Shown one piece after another: positions 1 to 11,560 of a stretch of DNA of 64,000 bases. The translations under genes and the position numbers were made by a program. Origin of the DNA: Melitaea cinxia. Its lineage: Eukaryota; Arthropoda; Insecta; Lepidoptera; Nymphalidae. The stretch is taken from positions 13,588,001 through 13,652,000 of the forward strand of contig NC_059406.1 of the NCBI RefSeq assembly GCF_905220565.1, in the 5' to 3' direction. Under the pieces are notes generated by a model that saw only the letters and a program-made list of their open reading frames with translations, was not told the origin of the DNA and did no database searches. How positions within the stretch are numbered: position 1 is the first letter of the stretch; every line of letters begins with the position of its first letter.

Positions 1-113
1 TACCCAGCGTGGTGACTATGGGCAAAACACATGAGTTCACGTTATTTTTGGCGTAAACTTGTGAAGGCCTATGTCCAGCAGTGGACTGTATAAGCTGTAA
101 TGATGATGAATGA
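1..113 (+). repeat. 3' end of SINE-like repeat with RTE-type tail
   Basis: The window opens inside this repeat. It holds the conserved 3' half (CCCAGCGTGGTGACTATGGG, then an AGGCCTATGTCCAGCAGTGG-type block) and ends in ATGATGATG. The same blocks occur at 16.6, 20.6 and 31.2 kb. The tail matches what an RTE LINE encodes at its C-terminus (ELGEAYVQQW-like), so the repeat probably borrows RTE reverse transcriptase. The upstream part lies outside the window. Confidence 0.7.
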
Positions 114-2380
114 TATATGTATATTTAGTTTATTTCATATGTATTTTACATTTTATTTTTCGTATCAGCATTACACCCGTGCGAAGCCGTGGCGGATAAC
201 TAGTAGTATATATAATAATGGCAGTGTAATAATAGTGGACAAAAGCTCATTGTATTCAGAACCTTTTCCAATCTATTGCCGAATTCGAGAAAAAACCTTA
301 CTTGAGAACTGCTTATTCGATTTGAATGTTTTGTTTGTTGTCGCTTTTTTATATTAGGATATAGAATAAGTTTATATTATAGGCTATTATAATAAGTACG
401 TATGAAAGAAATATTTTAGGACATCCGAGAATAGTGCTTAGTATGCACCTATCTTAAAGCTGTACTTTTTGATGTAACATATACCCACAAATAATAGGAT
501 CATGAAATAACAAGCATTTTTTTTAAAATAAAAACATAAGTGTGTTTAAAATGTAATATACTATGAAAATAATAATATAGTATAAATATAGTAAAAAAAC
601 ACACACACACATACTTGAACTGGATTAATTATCTTATACTAGTGCTCACCCAGTGGTCGAAATTCGATCATAATTTAACCACAAATTTAACAATAAACAA
701 AAGAGTATTTAATGTATTTTCAAAAAATATTAGTTCAAATTTCATACTTCTCCGACACTATAATAATTAAGAATGATTGCTTATAGTTATAGCTTACCAC
801 ATTTTACTGATTGGAATAGGCCTCTTTCTCCATATAGAAAAAGGTAATGATTCATACAGCTTAGAAAATGCTACAGAAAAATTTAAAAGCTAACATATAG
901 TAGAGAAAAATATTTTACGTGATTCAGAAAATATTTTTTTTATTAATTACTCCTATTGTGAAAGCAATTTCATTCAGAGTATTTCGAAACATTTATACTT
1001 GTCAGAGATGAACGCAAATACCATCGGGACATTTGTATGTCTAGGGAGGAACATTTATATTTGCCAATTCTTATTTGAGAAGTGTGACGTATTGGGCTTC
1101 GTTTAAGTACTTAACTGTATTATTTTTTCAAACACAAGGACATTTTTTTTTTCTTTTTATGTTTGTATGTTTTTTTTTTCTTTATTATTTATAAAACGGT
1201 ACGTCTGTCAGCGGTGTATGCCACGAATAAGGTGTATCAAATTTATTTTTCTCTGTTCGTAAGGTAAGTTAAGTTAATACCTATATAGTATTTTAGGTCA
1301 GAACGGATGACTAAAATACGAACTTTTTTTTTCTATAGCAATATATAAATAATATAACCATGCCTGGGATGCGAATCAAACCATCCTAGAGTGAAAAGAC
1401 ACTGTCAACTGTGGTAACAGCGTAGTCAATAATGTAATACTTACACATTGTAACAGTGAACTACTGTAAGTCTATAGTTTAAAAGTGTTAATCTGTATGA
1501 CAATCCTATTATAATATACGTACTTATCAGAGATAAATCCGTTACACTTTTGTGTGCATAAATTTATCAATAATTGACGTTTACGATTGTTGATTCCCCA
1601 CCTACTTAACATATAAAACTCGGCACAATATCAAAACATATAGGAAAGACATCATTTAGCACTTTACCCTTTTCAACAAGTTCACACATTTGCAATATGC
1701 ATACGGTTGAAATAATCATAAGCTACTTAAAATCGTATTCATCACAGCTATCTGTGAAATCATTCCGTATTTAAAGGAGGATTGAGAGGAGATCAATCTT
1801 GTGAGCATTAGCGACACATCTAGACATCAATCACACGAATTGATCCGAAACGTTCGAACACAAGGTAGAAAATATTATTACCCTGCGCGGAATCGTATTA
1901 CATTAGCGCTTAATTTAAATATATGACTACGAAAATGTGTTTCTCGCATTTCGAGTATATTTTATGGTTAATAATATTGAATATTGAACTTTGACACTCA
2001 TTGATTACCAATCGTGTATGGTGCATTATATCTGATACATTACCAACTTTCCATCGTAAGATGATTTTATACTATCAGTAAAGAGCACACGATGAGAATA
2101 CTTTTTTAAAGTTTTGAAATGTTGATTTCATTTAAATCTTAAATTAACAAAAAAAAACATTTTTCATTCATTATTTCAGCTATTGAATGCCCATCTGCTC
2201 TCTTTTATAAATATAAAACAGTAATATTATAGACATGTATTTGTAATTACTTAAACTTTATTTAATCTTTTTTATTTAAGGATTATATTAATTAAATAAT
2301 AAATTGTATTATAAACTTTATCATAATAAAATTGAAATTAAAAAGTATTAATATATTTATCGAAACGACACTTATGGTAC
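114..2380. other. AT-rich spacer, no gene recognised
   Basis: No coding frame with recognisable protein motifs. There is a short AC run near 599-612 and many A/T homopolymers. I see no RNA gene or repeat that I can name. Confidence 0.5.
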
Positions 2381-2382
2381 TT

Positions 2383-2497
2383 GAGCCTATCGCTGCCCAT
2401 TGCTGGACATAGGCCTCCCCAAGTTCACGCCAAACATTTTCCACAATCCTTATTCAGCCACTGGCAATCTTAGCCGGGAATAATGGGGCTGCCAGGA
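2383..2497 (-). pseudogene. RTE-clade LINE, 3' terminal fragment
   Basis: On the minus strand, translation gives the end of an RTE-type ORF: a block reading IRIVENVWRELGEAYVQQW, followed by the AGGCCTATGTCCAGCA tail, with an in-frame stop just upstream. That C-terminus is typical of RTE LINEs in insects. Only about 115 bp survive. The neighbouring 2535-2640 bp resembles the middle of the SINE-like repeat seen at 20.6 and 31.3 kb (TGGGCAGGCGGATTGGTGAC, GGCTGGCTTTGTC), so this is a mosaic of related pieces. Confidence 0.65.
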
Positions 2498-2534
2498 ACT
2501 GAGGACCAAAATTTCTAGTGTTAGCTCATTTTTT

Positions 2535-2640
2535 TGCCTTTAGTCACCATGCTGGGCAGGCGGATTGGTGACTCCAAGGGCTGGCTTTGTCACACCAATT
2601 TATCAAGACATTTGGAGTGAAGCTTTTGGCGTTTGACCCT
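2535..2640 (-). repeat. Middle fragment of the SINE-like RTE-tailed repeat
   Basis: Contains the CACCATGCTGGGCAGGCGGA and GGCTGGCTTTGTCACACC blocks in the same orientation as the copies at 16.6 and 20.6 kb. Both ends are eroded. Confidence 0.55.
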
Positions 2641-3616
2641 TTGAGCAACTTTTGCAATTCTTCTTTACAAAAATCGGATTGGTGGTTGATATTTTCCTAA
2701 TATCATAAAATGGAAACCACATTTAATACTTTTTATGAGTTAAGTTCTAGATTCTTAATATTATTTTAATATTCTATAGAATCTAGAATCTGATTATATA
2801 TATACAATTATACATAATTATAATTATAATATAGAATTTCTAACACGAAAGGGAAATTTTAACGTTATTAAATAATTTCGTGAAACTATGAATCCGCTTT
2901 TCAATCAATTCCCTTGATGTGTTTTTAATAGCAGTTTATTCCAGTATGATCCGGTTTCGCGCGATTATTCTTTTGTTCACCTCACGCTATGTCTACCTTG
3001 AACTAGTAAGAACTCAAAACTTTTATGCTTTCTGAACTATTTATTGACTTATTTGAACTATGTACTACATTTTTTTACTTATCAATTTTCTGCGAAATTT
3101 TCCTCATTTTCATATCCATAAAAACCGTCTACAGTGTCTTATAAAACCAAAAAGCATTTCAATATTTCAATAATATATTTATTTTACATATAACGAATTT
3201 CTATACAAAACCGCAATTTCACTAAGTTTCTGTAAGCGTTTTAACCAATCCACGTGATGAAGTTTCAAACAACAGTTTAATCTTGAACAATCCAGTTTCG
3301 CGCACTTATTAATCTGCTTTGAACTCTTAAGAAGTAATATAATTGAACGCTAGTCTCCTCACTTTGTAATACGATTTCTGTAATAAAATTTCATCACTTA
3401 AGTGTCGAAGCTATTGCTTTTATTTTTAGTACGTTTTCCTCAAATTAATGAGGGTAAAACCGTGGTCAAAGTTAAAAAAAACTTATGTTTGATCACGCTC
3501 AAGATATACTGATACAATTTTAAAGAATCTTAAATATTTGTTATGAGTGATTATTTATTAAAGTCATTTAAATATTACAATTAAATACCAATATTAACTA
3601 ACGTACATAAATAATA
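2641..3616. other. AT-rich spacer
   Basis: Mostly A/T with TATA-type simple sequence around 2790-2830. Two similar blocks (around 2930-2960 and 3265-3310: a TTTAATNNCAGTTTATTCCAG-like stretch followed by CAGTTTCGCGC) hint at a diverged dispersed repeat. No gene is seen. Confidence 0.4.
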
Positions 3617-3804
3617 CTAGCTGACCCCGCAAACGTTCTTTTGCAATCCTTAATCCCCCCCCCCCCCATAACTTAAAAAATAGATATTAGTCGATTCTCA
3701 GACCTACCCGATATTCACACAAAATTTAATAAAAATCTGTCCACCCGTTTCGGAGGAGTATTTTAACTAACATTATTCACAACACGAGAAATTTATATAT
3801 AAGA
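3617..3804 (-). mobile_element. Short Helitron-like element (CTAGCTGACCCCGC family)
   Basis: On the minus strand it begins TCTTATATATAAA and ends GGGGTCAGCTAG. It lies between a host A and a host T, as expected for Helitron insertion (5' TC, 3' CTRR). About 190 bp, with no coding capacity. Related copies lie at 10447-10660 and 46286-46485. A run of 13 C residues (3655-3667) sits inside it, at a place where the 46.3-kb copy has only shorter C runs. Confidence 0.65.
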
Positions 3805-3825
3805 TTTTTCACTGATTTTTTTATT

Positions 3826-3975
3826 TCATTACAATAAAATATAGCCTATGTCACTTCTGAATAGAGTAGCTTTCTGTTAGTGAAAGAATTTTTGTGATCG
3901 AATCAGTATTTGCGAAGATTACCCCCTACAAACAAACAAAGTTAGAAACTTTAACTCTTTAATATTAGTATAGCC
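3826..3975 (-). mobile_element. Helitron-like 5' terminal remnant
   Basis: Contains ATAGCCTATGTCACTTCTGA and ends in a TAATATTAGTATAG block. In reverse this is the usual start of a common lepidopteran Helitron family (TCTATACTAATATTA-like). The opposite CTAG end is missing. Confidence 0.5.
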
Positions 3976-4234
3976 AAGTGCATTGTCTATATTACTTCAA
4001 CATCGCGCGAGTAAATAAATATCGGTATTTGGAGAAAAGATGATATTTCCCGTCACTATCGCGTAAAAGATTAATTTTTAAGTAAAAATATATCTGAAAA
4101 TTCATACCGTAATTTGGAGATACAGCTGTTAGTTACAATTATTGAGATCTACCTATGATATGAACGTTGATATAATAATATTGAAATCAATGGCATTTTA
4201 CATATATAGAACATAATTATGAGAAGCAGCACAA

Positions 4235-4620
4235 CTAGCAGCGCGCCCCGGTTTTACACGGATATTCAACAAAAATTTCAAAATTACAAATTATAATACA
4301 CACACATAAACTCTTCTATTTGCGTCTACTTACTAAAAAAAGAAAATTATAAAGAAAGTTTGAATATTATTATTTTAGTGAACTTTTATTTGTAGTTTAA
4401 TAATTTTTGTAAAGAATATTTGATGTTTTTTTACACCTTGGGTTACATTATTGGAGTTTTAGTAACGACACCTATTTTTTTTTAAATATAATATAGCCTA
4501 TGTCATCCAAAGTAGTGTAACTGTAAAGATTTTTCAAATCGGTTAGGTAATTTCAGAGCCTATTCAAAGCAAAAAAAAACAATCAAATTCTTCTTCTTTA
4601 TAATATAATATGAATATAGA
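4235..4620 (-). mobile_element. Non-autonomous Helitron-like element
   Basis: The minus strand runs from TCTATATTCATATTATATTA at 4620 to a CTAG at 4235, preceded by a GC-rich block (CCGTGTAAAACCGGGGCGCG). The flanks are A/T as expected. It contains the ATAGCCTATGTCAT motif shared with 3840 and 56.5 kb. Length 386 bp, no open frame of note. Confidence 0.6.
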
Positions 4621-5227
4621 TGAAGTCTACAATACTTTGAAACAAGTTTGTTGGCGATGCCGCAATAGAGCAGTATGGCGGTAAAAATGCAAATTATTTT
4701 CTGTCTTAAAAGGCTTATTAATGTCTAACAGTGTAATGTTTATGGGCTACTACAGTAAGGTTTAGTGTTCAATGTACCAAGACACGTATTTAATACTAAT
4801 TTTGCGACAATACATACCTGTATTGTTTTACCCGTGTACCAGTCTTGTATTCTGTACATTTCTTTATAAAATTTATTCATTTACTTATTAGGGATGGAAC
4901 ACAGCACAAAAAAAAATTTACAAAAGAAACAAAATGTAATAAGAAAAAAAACAAAAGAATCGGATTGATTCGGTTACTTTAAAAATATTTCTTGCTTGGA
5001 CAACATTTTTAAACATACTTTAATATCGGGGATCTCATTACTGAATACTCTGATGTAATTAAATCACAATGGCTCTTCATTTGCTTGTTATGAATATCAT
5101 CATTCTCTTTTAATAAACATATAAAAAGGACGTAAATCACGTCAGGTATATTTGAACTTATTTGTTGTATCATCAAAATAAAACTCAATTTTTAAACAGA
5201 ACAAAGAAAACGTATTAAAATCAGGGT

Positions 5228-5505
5228 AGGTAACTACGGTAGGGCACAGCAGGAAATTTCCTGCTCAGAATACGGAGCAGCCCGCGACTGGGGTAGTACC
5301 TTGACCTTACAGAAAATCACAGCTAAATAATACTGTTTTCAAGTTTCTGTTGGTGAGTAAGGTAACCAGAGCTCCTGGGGGAATTGGGGATAGGGTCAGC
5401 AACGCGCTTGCGATGCTTCAGGTGTTGCAGACGTCTATAAGCTATGGTAATCGCTTATTATCAGGTAAGTTATTTGCCGACCTAATAATATAAAAAAGGG
5501 TCTTA
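5228..5505 (+). repeat. Dispersed SINE/LINE-tail repeat (GTAGGGCACAGC family)
   Basis: Blocks in order: GTAGGGCACAGCAGGAAATT, CTTGACCTTACAGAAAATCA, AACGCGCTTGCGATGCTTC, AAGCTATGGTAATCGCTTA, TTTGCCGACCTAATAATATA. The same order occurs at 25.04, 41.52, 43.6 (reverse) and 44.0 kb. The fixed 3' end in TATATAAAAA suggests a retroposed element. I cannot name its partner LINE. Confidence 0.65.
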
Positions 5506-6420
5506 TTTGAAATAAATAAATCAGTAAAATAATATATTTGAACGACGGTGACTGTAAATCAAAGCCCTTTCATCGGTTTAACCATACACTACTTAATCTT
5601 TTTCGAGTCCAATATTCGTAAGGTTATGTATTTATATTTTTTCCAGACTTAATATATTCATTAGCATTAATGAATTCTATTTGTAATAATTAGCATGGAT
5701 GAAGAATATATATACGTGGAATAAAGAAACCTTAAGACACGCAAAGGATGGAGTCGTTGTTATATTGTAATAAAAAAATAAATAGGTTTAACTTGTACCC
5801 ATTTTGCTTTTAGGAAATGAATTGGGCATTGATAATAGCCAATACACTGGGTTCTCTAACCTAGAGTATTAGCTATTAGGAGTAATATGTTGGCAATGAG
5901 CTTTTTGCGGTTCTAGGCAACCAAACTCTGGACCAAACTACAAACAAATATCGTGTATTTAAATGTTTTTAGTATAATAATGCCTTGAGGATACTATTGG
6001 GTTTGCCTCGCTTGTGTCTTCGGGCATGTTTATATTGTGAGTTTTGGTTCCATTATTTGTAAAAATAACATCCTTACTTATTAGTGTTAGGGTCAGGTAC
6101 AACAGTGTTATGAATGTCATAGCTGAAAAATATAACTAGCATATTGTAAAACAGTACATAAAAAACGTGTGTACCTAATGTACAAGTAAATAAGATTATT
6201 GGTTGAATAAGTTGATTCGGTAATTCTTATTCTTATCTATACAAATAAATGGAGATATGGTTTTTTGTTTGGGTATACTGCAAAAACTACTAAGCCGTTC
6301 GCAATAATACTTATACCATAAGATGCAAAGTGTTTCGGAGAAGGTTTTAGTATGTGATATGTTGGTGATTACTTATCGTGTAAAAAAATATGGATGGACA
6401 GAGGTCGCTAGTATAATACA
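5506..6420. other. AT-rich spacer
   Basis: No gene, RNA or named repeat recognised. Confidence 0.4.
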
Positions 6421-6862
6421 TATATTATAATTGTGTTTGCAGGCAAACGAAGAAAAACCGACTTCAATTATATCGACAAGTAATGCAACGTAGGTAGACA
6501 AAAAAAAGTCAAGTAAATACGCATTATCAAAGATTACTCCAAAAGTTGTAATCAGATCTTGATGAAATTTAAATATGAACACATGATAAACATCGGCTTT
6601 CGATTAAATTAAAAATTATCAAAATCGGTACACCCAGTAAAAAGTTATGCGGATTTTCGAGAGTTTCCCGCAATTTCTCTGGGATCCCATCATCAGATCT
6701 TGGTTTCCTTATCATGGTACCAAACTAGGGATATCTTCTTTCTAACAAAAAGAAATATCAAAATCAGTCCATAAACGACGGAGTTATCCCCGAACATACA
6801 TAAAAAAAAACATATATACGGTCGAATTGAGTAACCTCCTCCTTTTTTTGAAGTCGGTTAAA
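6421..6862 (-). mobile_element. MITE-like element with AACCGACTTC ends
   Basis: The two ends carry inverted ACCGACTTCAA / TTGAAGTCGGT blocks (near 6457 and 6848). The interior matches copies at 11221-11560 and 47141-47585, including GAGATATCCCTAGTTTGGTA-type and GGATCTGATGATGGGATCC-type blocks seen here in reverse complement. The outer end holds GTTTGCAGGCAAAC, a small hairpin. About 440 bp and non-coding. The transposase family is not identifiable. Confidence 0.6.
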
Positions 6863-7302
6863 AATAATTAATATTACACTATAACTTGGACCAGGAGCGA
6901 ATTCACTAGTACACAAAGGCTAGTTCTTTGGTTCTAATTGAATAAAGAAACTACTCAATATTCTATACATTAACTCTAATTGCTGTTACCACTCTTATCG
7001 CTCATTTTCGAAAGTTTTCAATGAATTACAAATTTTCAATAAATTTTTCGTGTTTACAATGCTAGTAGAAAATCGATTTGTTTCTTACCGAACAATTTTA
7101 ATTTAACCATTGTTACGAGTTGAATGTGTAATAATAAGTGTGCACATGCTATATTTATATATATTTTTTTTGTAATTTAACGATCGTAAAATTTAAAATT
7201 GTATTTTTAAAGTATTTATGTAAAAGACTTACCTAGTAACCTATTAGATTAAATATAAAAATAAAGTATAAAGATATATATTCGGATAGTAAATATAAAA
7301 AA

Positions 7303-7408
7303 ATATATTATATATTATATATTATATATTATATATTATATATTATATATTATATATTATATATTATATATTATATATTATATATTATATATTATATATA
7401 TATTATAT
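7303..7408. repeat. (TATATTA)n microsatellite
   Basis: About 105 bp of near-perfect 7-bp TATATTA units, more than a dozen in a row, in very AT-rich DNA. Confidence 0.9.
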
Positions 7409-7984
7409 ATTTAACAATAAAAAGTAATAGAGCATGAGTAAGAACTTTTTTTTATTTCCTTTTGCAATACACTGTAATAATGTCAAGTTCTGTAGAATGG
7501 GATCCAGTCCTGAAATATTAATTAACATAAATATTCGAAACAGCAACAATGAAAGGAAACGACAAACCAAAAAACAACAATACCTCAGGTACGCCCGGAA
7601 ACGGAAAGCAAACATAGAGGCTTGGTCCGGAATCCGAGGATCCGGATCGGAACTTACGATCACGTAAGCGGAAATGGAATTTTAAATCTTCACATTGTAC
7701 TTAACGCCCTCCGTGCTCTCGTAAGTTATACCTTTGATTTGTGTTTACTACAAGAGAATAGGGCTCTCGACATGAAATTTAGTATATAGTAGAGTATGAT
7801 GTTCCTATTTGTATTGATACTAGACATGGTTGGCGAACTAAATCAAAATCAATACCAAAAATTCCTTTTTTGTTTTAGGTTTCAAAAACATTCTATACTC
7901 ATTTTAGAAATTAAAATTATGTTCGTTTTGACTTTCAATTTCTTTCTTCTTTTTTATTCACAACTTAAGGACTAAATATTTACA

Positions 7985-8135
7985 GATAGTTATGGTACAA
8001 ATCATGTCCGCGTGGAATTGTGCCAAGAATGCTGGCAGTATTTCCACGTTGAGTTGCTATGCCAATTCTCTGGGCAAAAACTGCACCAACTCTCTTGTCA
8101 CCAGTAGAGGCAATAAGGCGAGGAGTTGTCTAGTT
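7985..8135 (-). pseudogene. Possible retroelement polyprotein C-terminal remnant
   Basis: The minus strand has 48 sense codons from about 8128 to a stop near 7985. They include GDKRVGAVFAQRIG and RGNTASILGT, which look like the C-terminus of a lepidopteran retroelement protein. A stop lies directly upstream, so this is at most a fragment. I recognise the style but cannot name the family, and chance cannot be excluded. Confidence 0.35.
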
Positions 8136-8171
8136 AGTTATTAATTCGTTTTTAATAAAAATTGATTACAT

Positions 8172-8264
8172 TGAATGTGGAGCTACCGCCGATTCGAAGC
8201 GTAGACTTTCCCGAAAACCGTCAGCGAGAAACTCCTTGACTACTCTTTTCATATGAATTTGATA
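8172..8264 (-). repeat. Jockey-like LINE 3' UTR fragment
   Basis: GTGGAGCTACCGCCGATTCG followed by GAGAAACTCC and CTACTCTTTT matches the 3' untranslated part of the LINE copies at 42668-42722 (same strand) and 38805-38860 (opposite strand). Confidence 0.55.
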
Positions 8265-10446
8265 AGAAATTTACTATTTTTATAGTTTTATTTTTATCTA
8301 TTTTGTTTTTTTTTTTATATCTTTATCGTGCATTACACCAAACCTATTGAATGAATTTAAATGAGACATGATATGACGCTAGTCGGTACTATACTTTCTA
8401 TCCCAAAATTCAGCATGGTTCCCTTAGAAGAGGAAAATGACAAAATATGCGGTCTAGAAATAAAATATGTGAACATTGTTTATAAAATTAGAAAAATGAA
8501 ATGTGTATTGAAAAATAAAGTAACTAAAATAAAAGTAATTGAAACAAATAGTTGCAGTAATTAAACATCAATTAGAAGGGAAAATGTAAAAGTTTGTAAT
8601 TACAGGTACGTATAATGAATTGTATGTTGTTTTAAATAACAGGTTAGAACGGACGTTTCAATAACGGAATGGAAAAAAGGGAATAAAAAGTAAGGATGTC
8701 CGAGTAGCTTACATATGACAATGTTTTAATGGTTGATTCAAAATTCTAACAATTGAGAGCAATACACGATATTGACGAAATGAGAGTGATCTACAATTAG
8801 CAAAGGTAATAAATCAGAGGATTGGTATGCACTGAACACACCTACAAAAGTATATCTGAGTGAGACTTCGGTTTTATTATATTTTGCCGTGCGAATGATA
8901 CGGATGTGCACTTGGAAAGCGTAATACTAATAATATACGGGCGCGCTATTCATTGCAATGACATAAAATATTTAGTGAGTATAGTACGTAGATGAGCAAT
9001 GAGCGTTCCAATTCATTTCGTCTTTGTTAATTAATAGGTACCGTGTTGGAATATTGTTTGTAAAAAAAATGTATTTTTAAATAGAACATTGAAACATTCC
9101 CAGTGTTTATTAAAAAAAATACAGATTTTAATGTTTTATTCCAGTTTTAGAATAACGTCAAAGAAATTAACAATATAAAATATTTAACTTAAAAAATGGC
9201 AAAAATGTCCGTTTCAAGATGTGATACCAACTGTGATACAACGTGTGATACAATACCAACTATATAATTTATATAGACGGCGTTTTGATAACGATTGCTA
9301 TTTACAGAGCCATATTTATTCTTTTAGGATATGTGTCATAACTTATCTATCAGGAACCATGAACCCCCATAGTTTGACCTGTGTACTTGCCTAGAGCGCT
9401 CACTAGATAAATAGTATTTTTTTAATTCAGTTTAGGATTTATTTGTTAGCATTTAAATAACAATATTGGACACAATTTTTTTTCGAAGGGTATATTTTCA
9501 TTTATTTATTTGAGAGTAGAACATTTTTATTATTTATTAGAAAAGTTGAAAATAACTTTAGAGTTGTAGGTGAAAAACGTAACGTAACGTACGTAAATAT
9601 ATAGCAAATCATTTATATATATATAATTACATACAACAGTTACATCGTTAGGTTTTTTAAGTTTTAATTTTAACAAGTTTAAATGTAAAGAAGAATGAGG
9701 GTCGAAAGTAAAATTTTAATCAGATAGAACGCTAAGACAAATTAATAACAACTATTTAAGATAATTACAGTGGAAACTGCAAGACGTATTTTGTTCTTCA
9801 GTCGAAGCAGCTTCTTTTACTAAAGCAACATAATTTCAAGCTACGGTCTCGGCTTGAAATAACTTAAACAAATGTTGCTCTTTTAATGTGCTACTTTTAT
9901 TTAAAGCCATACTGTATTTTAATAGGCTTAAATAATTCCAAATACCTATATAAAAAATGTGTGTGTACTTATGTACGCACGTAAAAAGTTATACTTGATT
10001 GGCTAGCTAATTTCACTTTGCTAACTTCTTCGTTGACTAGCTAAAGTCAAAATTTAATGTCTCCATTTTTCCCTAACACGTATAATCCCGTCCCAATAAG
10101 AACAACTTTAATAATTAGCTATGCCTGCTGTTTCACACGCGTTAATTTGAGGGGAAAAATAGCCTTTCTCGCTAAATGGGCTATCCAACACAAGAAGAAT
10201 TGTTCCTAAAATTAGCGCGTCTAAACAAACAAATAAATATTTTAGTTTTATAATATTAATATAGATTAGTTTAACGAAGTTATTTTTTTTTTGTTTCATT
10301 TGTTTTTATATTCATTTTTTTATACTCATTGAATGTCTTTTCTTTTCATTTGAGTATTCATTGTACGCGGATACTGTTATATGGGAGCCGTTAATTACAA
10401 AGATATTTTTCCCAAAACAGAGTTGTCAATAAAATTTCTAAAACTT
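8265..10446. other. AT-rich spacer
   Basis: No supported gene. A short direct repetition of TGTGATAC occurs around 9219-9251. The open frames are short, AT-driven and without recognisable motifs. Confidence 0.4.
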
Positions 10447-10660
10447 TTATAATAAAAATTCTCGTGTCAAAATTTTAATTACAATACTCATTCGAAACGA
10501 GTGGACAGTTTTTTATTAAATTTCGTGTGCAAATCGGGTAAGTCTGAGAATCGGCAAACATCTATTTTTCATACTTCTAAGTTATAAGGGAGGGGCCATA
10601 TATGTTATTAAGCCACCTTAATAACATATATGGCTAATCAACGTTTGCGAGGTCAACTAG
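10447..10660 (+). mobile_element. Helitron-like element with an internal 18-bp palindrome
   Basis: Same family as 3617-3804 and 46286-46485, here on the plus strand. It begins near an ATTCTCGTGTCA block and ends TTTGCGAGGTCAACTAG followed by T. The exact 5' TC end is eroded. Unlike its relatives it contains a perfect 18-bp inverted repeat at 10595-10634. Confidence 0.6.
10595..10634. repeat. Perfect 18-bp inverted repeat, 4-nt loop
   Basis: The arm GCCATATATGTTATTAAG (10595-10612) and its exact reverse complement (10617-10634) are separated by CCAC. Confidence 0.9.
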
Positions 10661-11220
10661 TCATTTTATATATTTTTTTCACTCAGTGCTAGGACCATAT
10701 ATGCACGAGTACTCGAATATCCTCCATTACTTTAAAAAAATAAAGTATTATTTAACAATCTCAATCACAAGCGAAACAAATTTTGAATTCTATTCATCCA
10801 AACGTCTATTATGCCGAAATTTCATAAGGAATACCCAAAATAATTCCACTCATTTTTCCATACGGTCTTCCTTTAACAATTTCTCCGTAGCGACAGCCAG
10901 TGCCTCGGGGGTTTTACGGCTGAGTTTAATAAATCTCTCGAATGTTACCTTCCCACTGAATGGGCCGCGGAAATTCGTTGAAAGACCTGTTTTCATAACA
11001 ACACACCCTCAAAGGATAAAATGAAATATTTCCGTACGCCAAAAAGGCTTTGCTGTGTTACTAAACGGTGTTAAAATGTGTACGTGATATTCCGTAGCGT
11101 AATGTGAGTGGCTGGGGGCGTGGGCTTGAGTTACATGGCACTCTTTGATTATATTAAGTTTTTTTTTATTAGGCTTAGGCTGATGTCGTACAAGGTAGTG
11201 TCTTAACTCCTCTTCTTTTG

Positions 11221-11560
11221 TTTAACCGACTTCAAAAAAGGAGGAGGTTGCTCAATTCGACCGTATATACATTTTTATGTATGTTTGGGGATAACTTTGT
11301 CGTTTATGATCTGATTTTGATAATTCGATAATTTTGATTTGATAATTTTTTGTTGGAAAGGAGATATCCCAAGTGTGGTACGATGATAAGGAAACTAGGA
11401 TCTGATTATGGAATCCCAGAGAAATCGAGGGAAACCCTCAAAAATCGCAGTGACGACTAGTGCATTTGTTATTTATTTATTTTTTTCGTCTACTTACGTT
11501 GTAACACTTGTCGATGTAATTGAAGTCGGTTTTTTGCGTTTACGAGCAAACACAATTATT
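11221..11560 (+). mobile_element. MITE-like element with AACCGACTTC ends
   Basis: Starts TTTAACCGACTTCAAAAAAG and ends near TTGAAGTCGGTTTTTTGCG with a GAGCAAACACAATTATTA tail. The interior matches the copies at 6.4 and 47.1 kb but is about 100 bp shorter through internal deletion. Non-coding. Confidence 0.65.

Noticed and set aside
10686..11024. 112-codon frame as a gene
   Set aside because: No recognisable domain, composition like the surrounding spacer, no support beyond being open.
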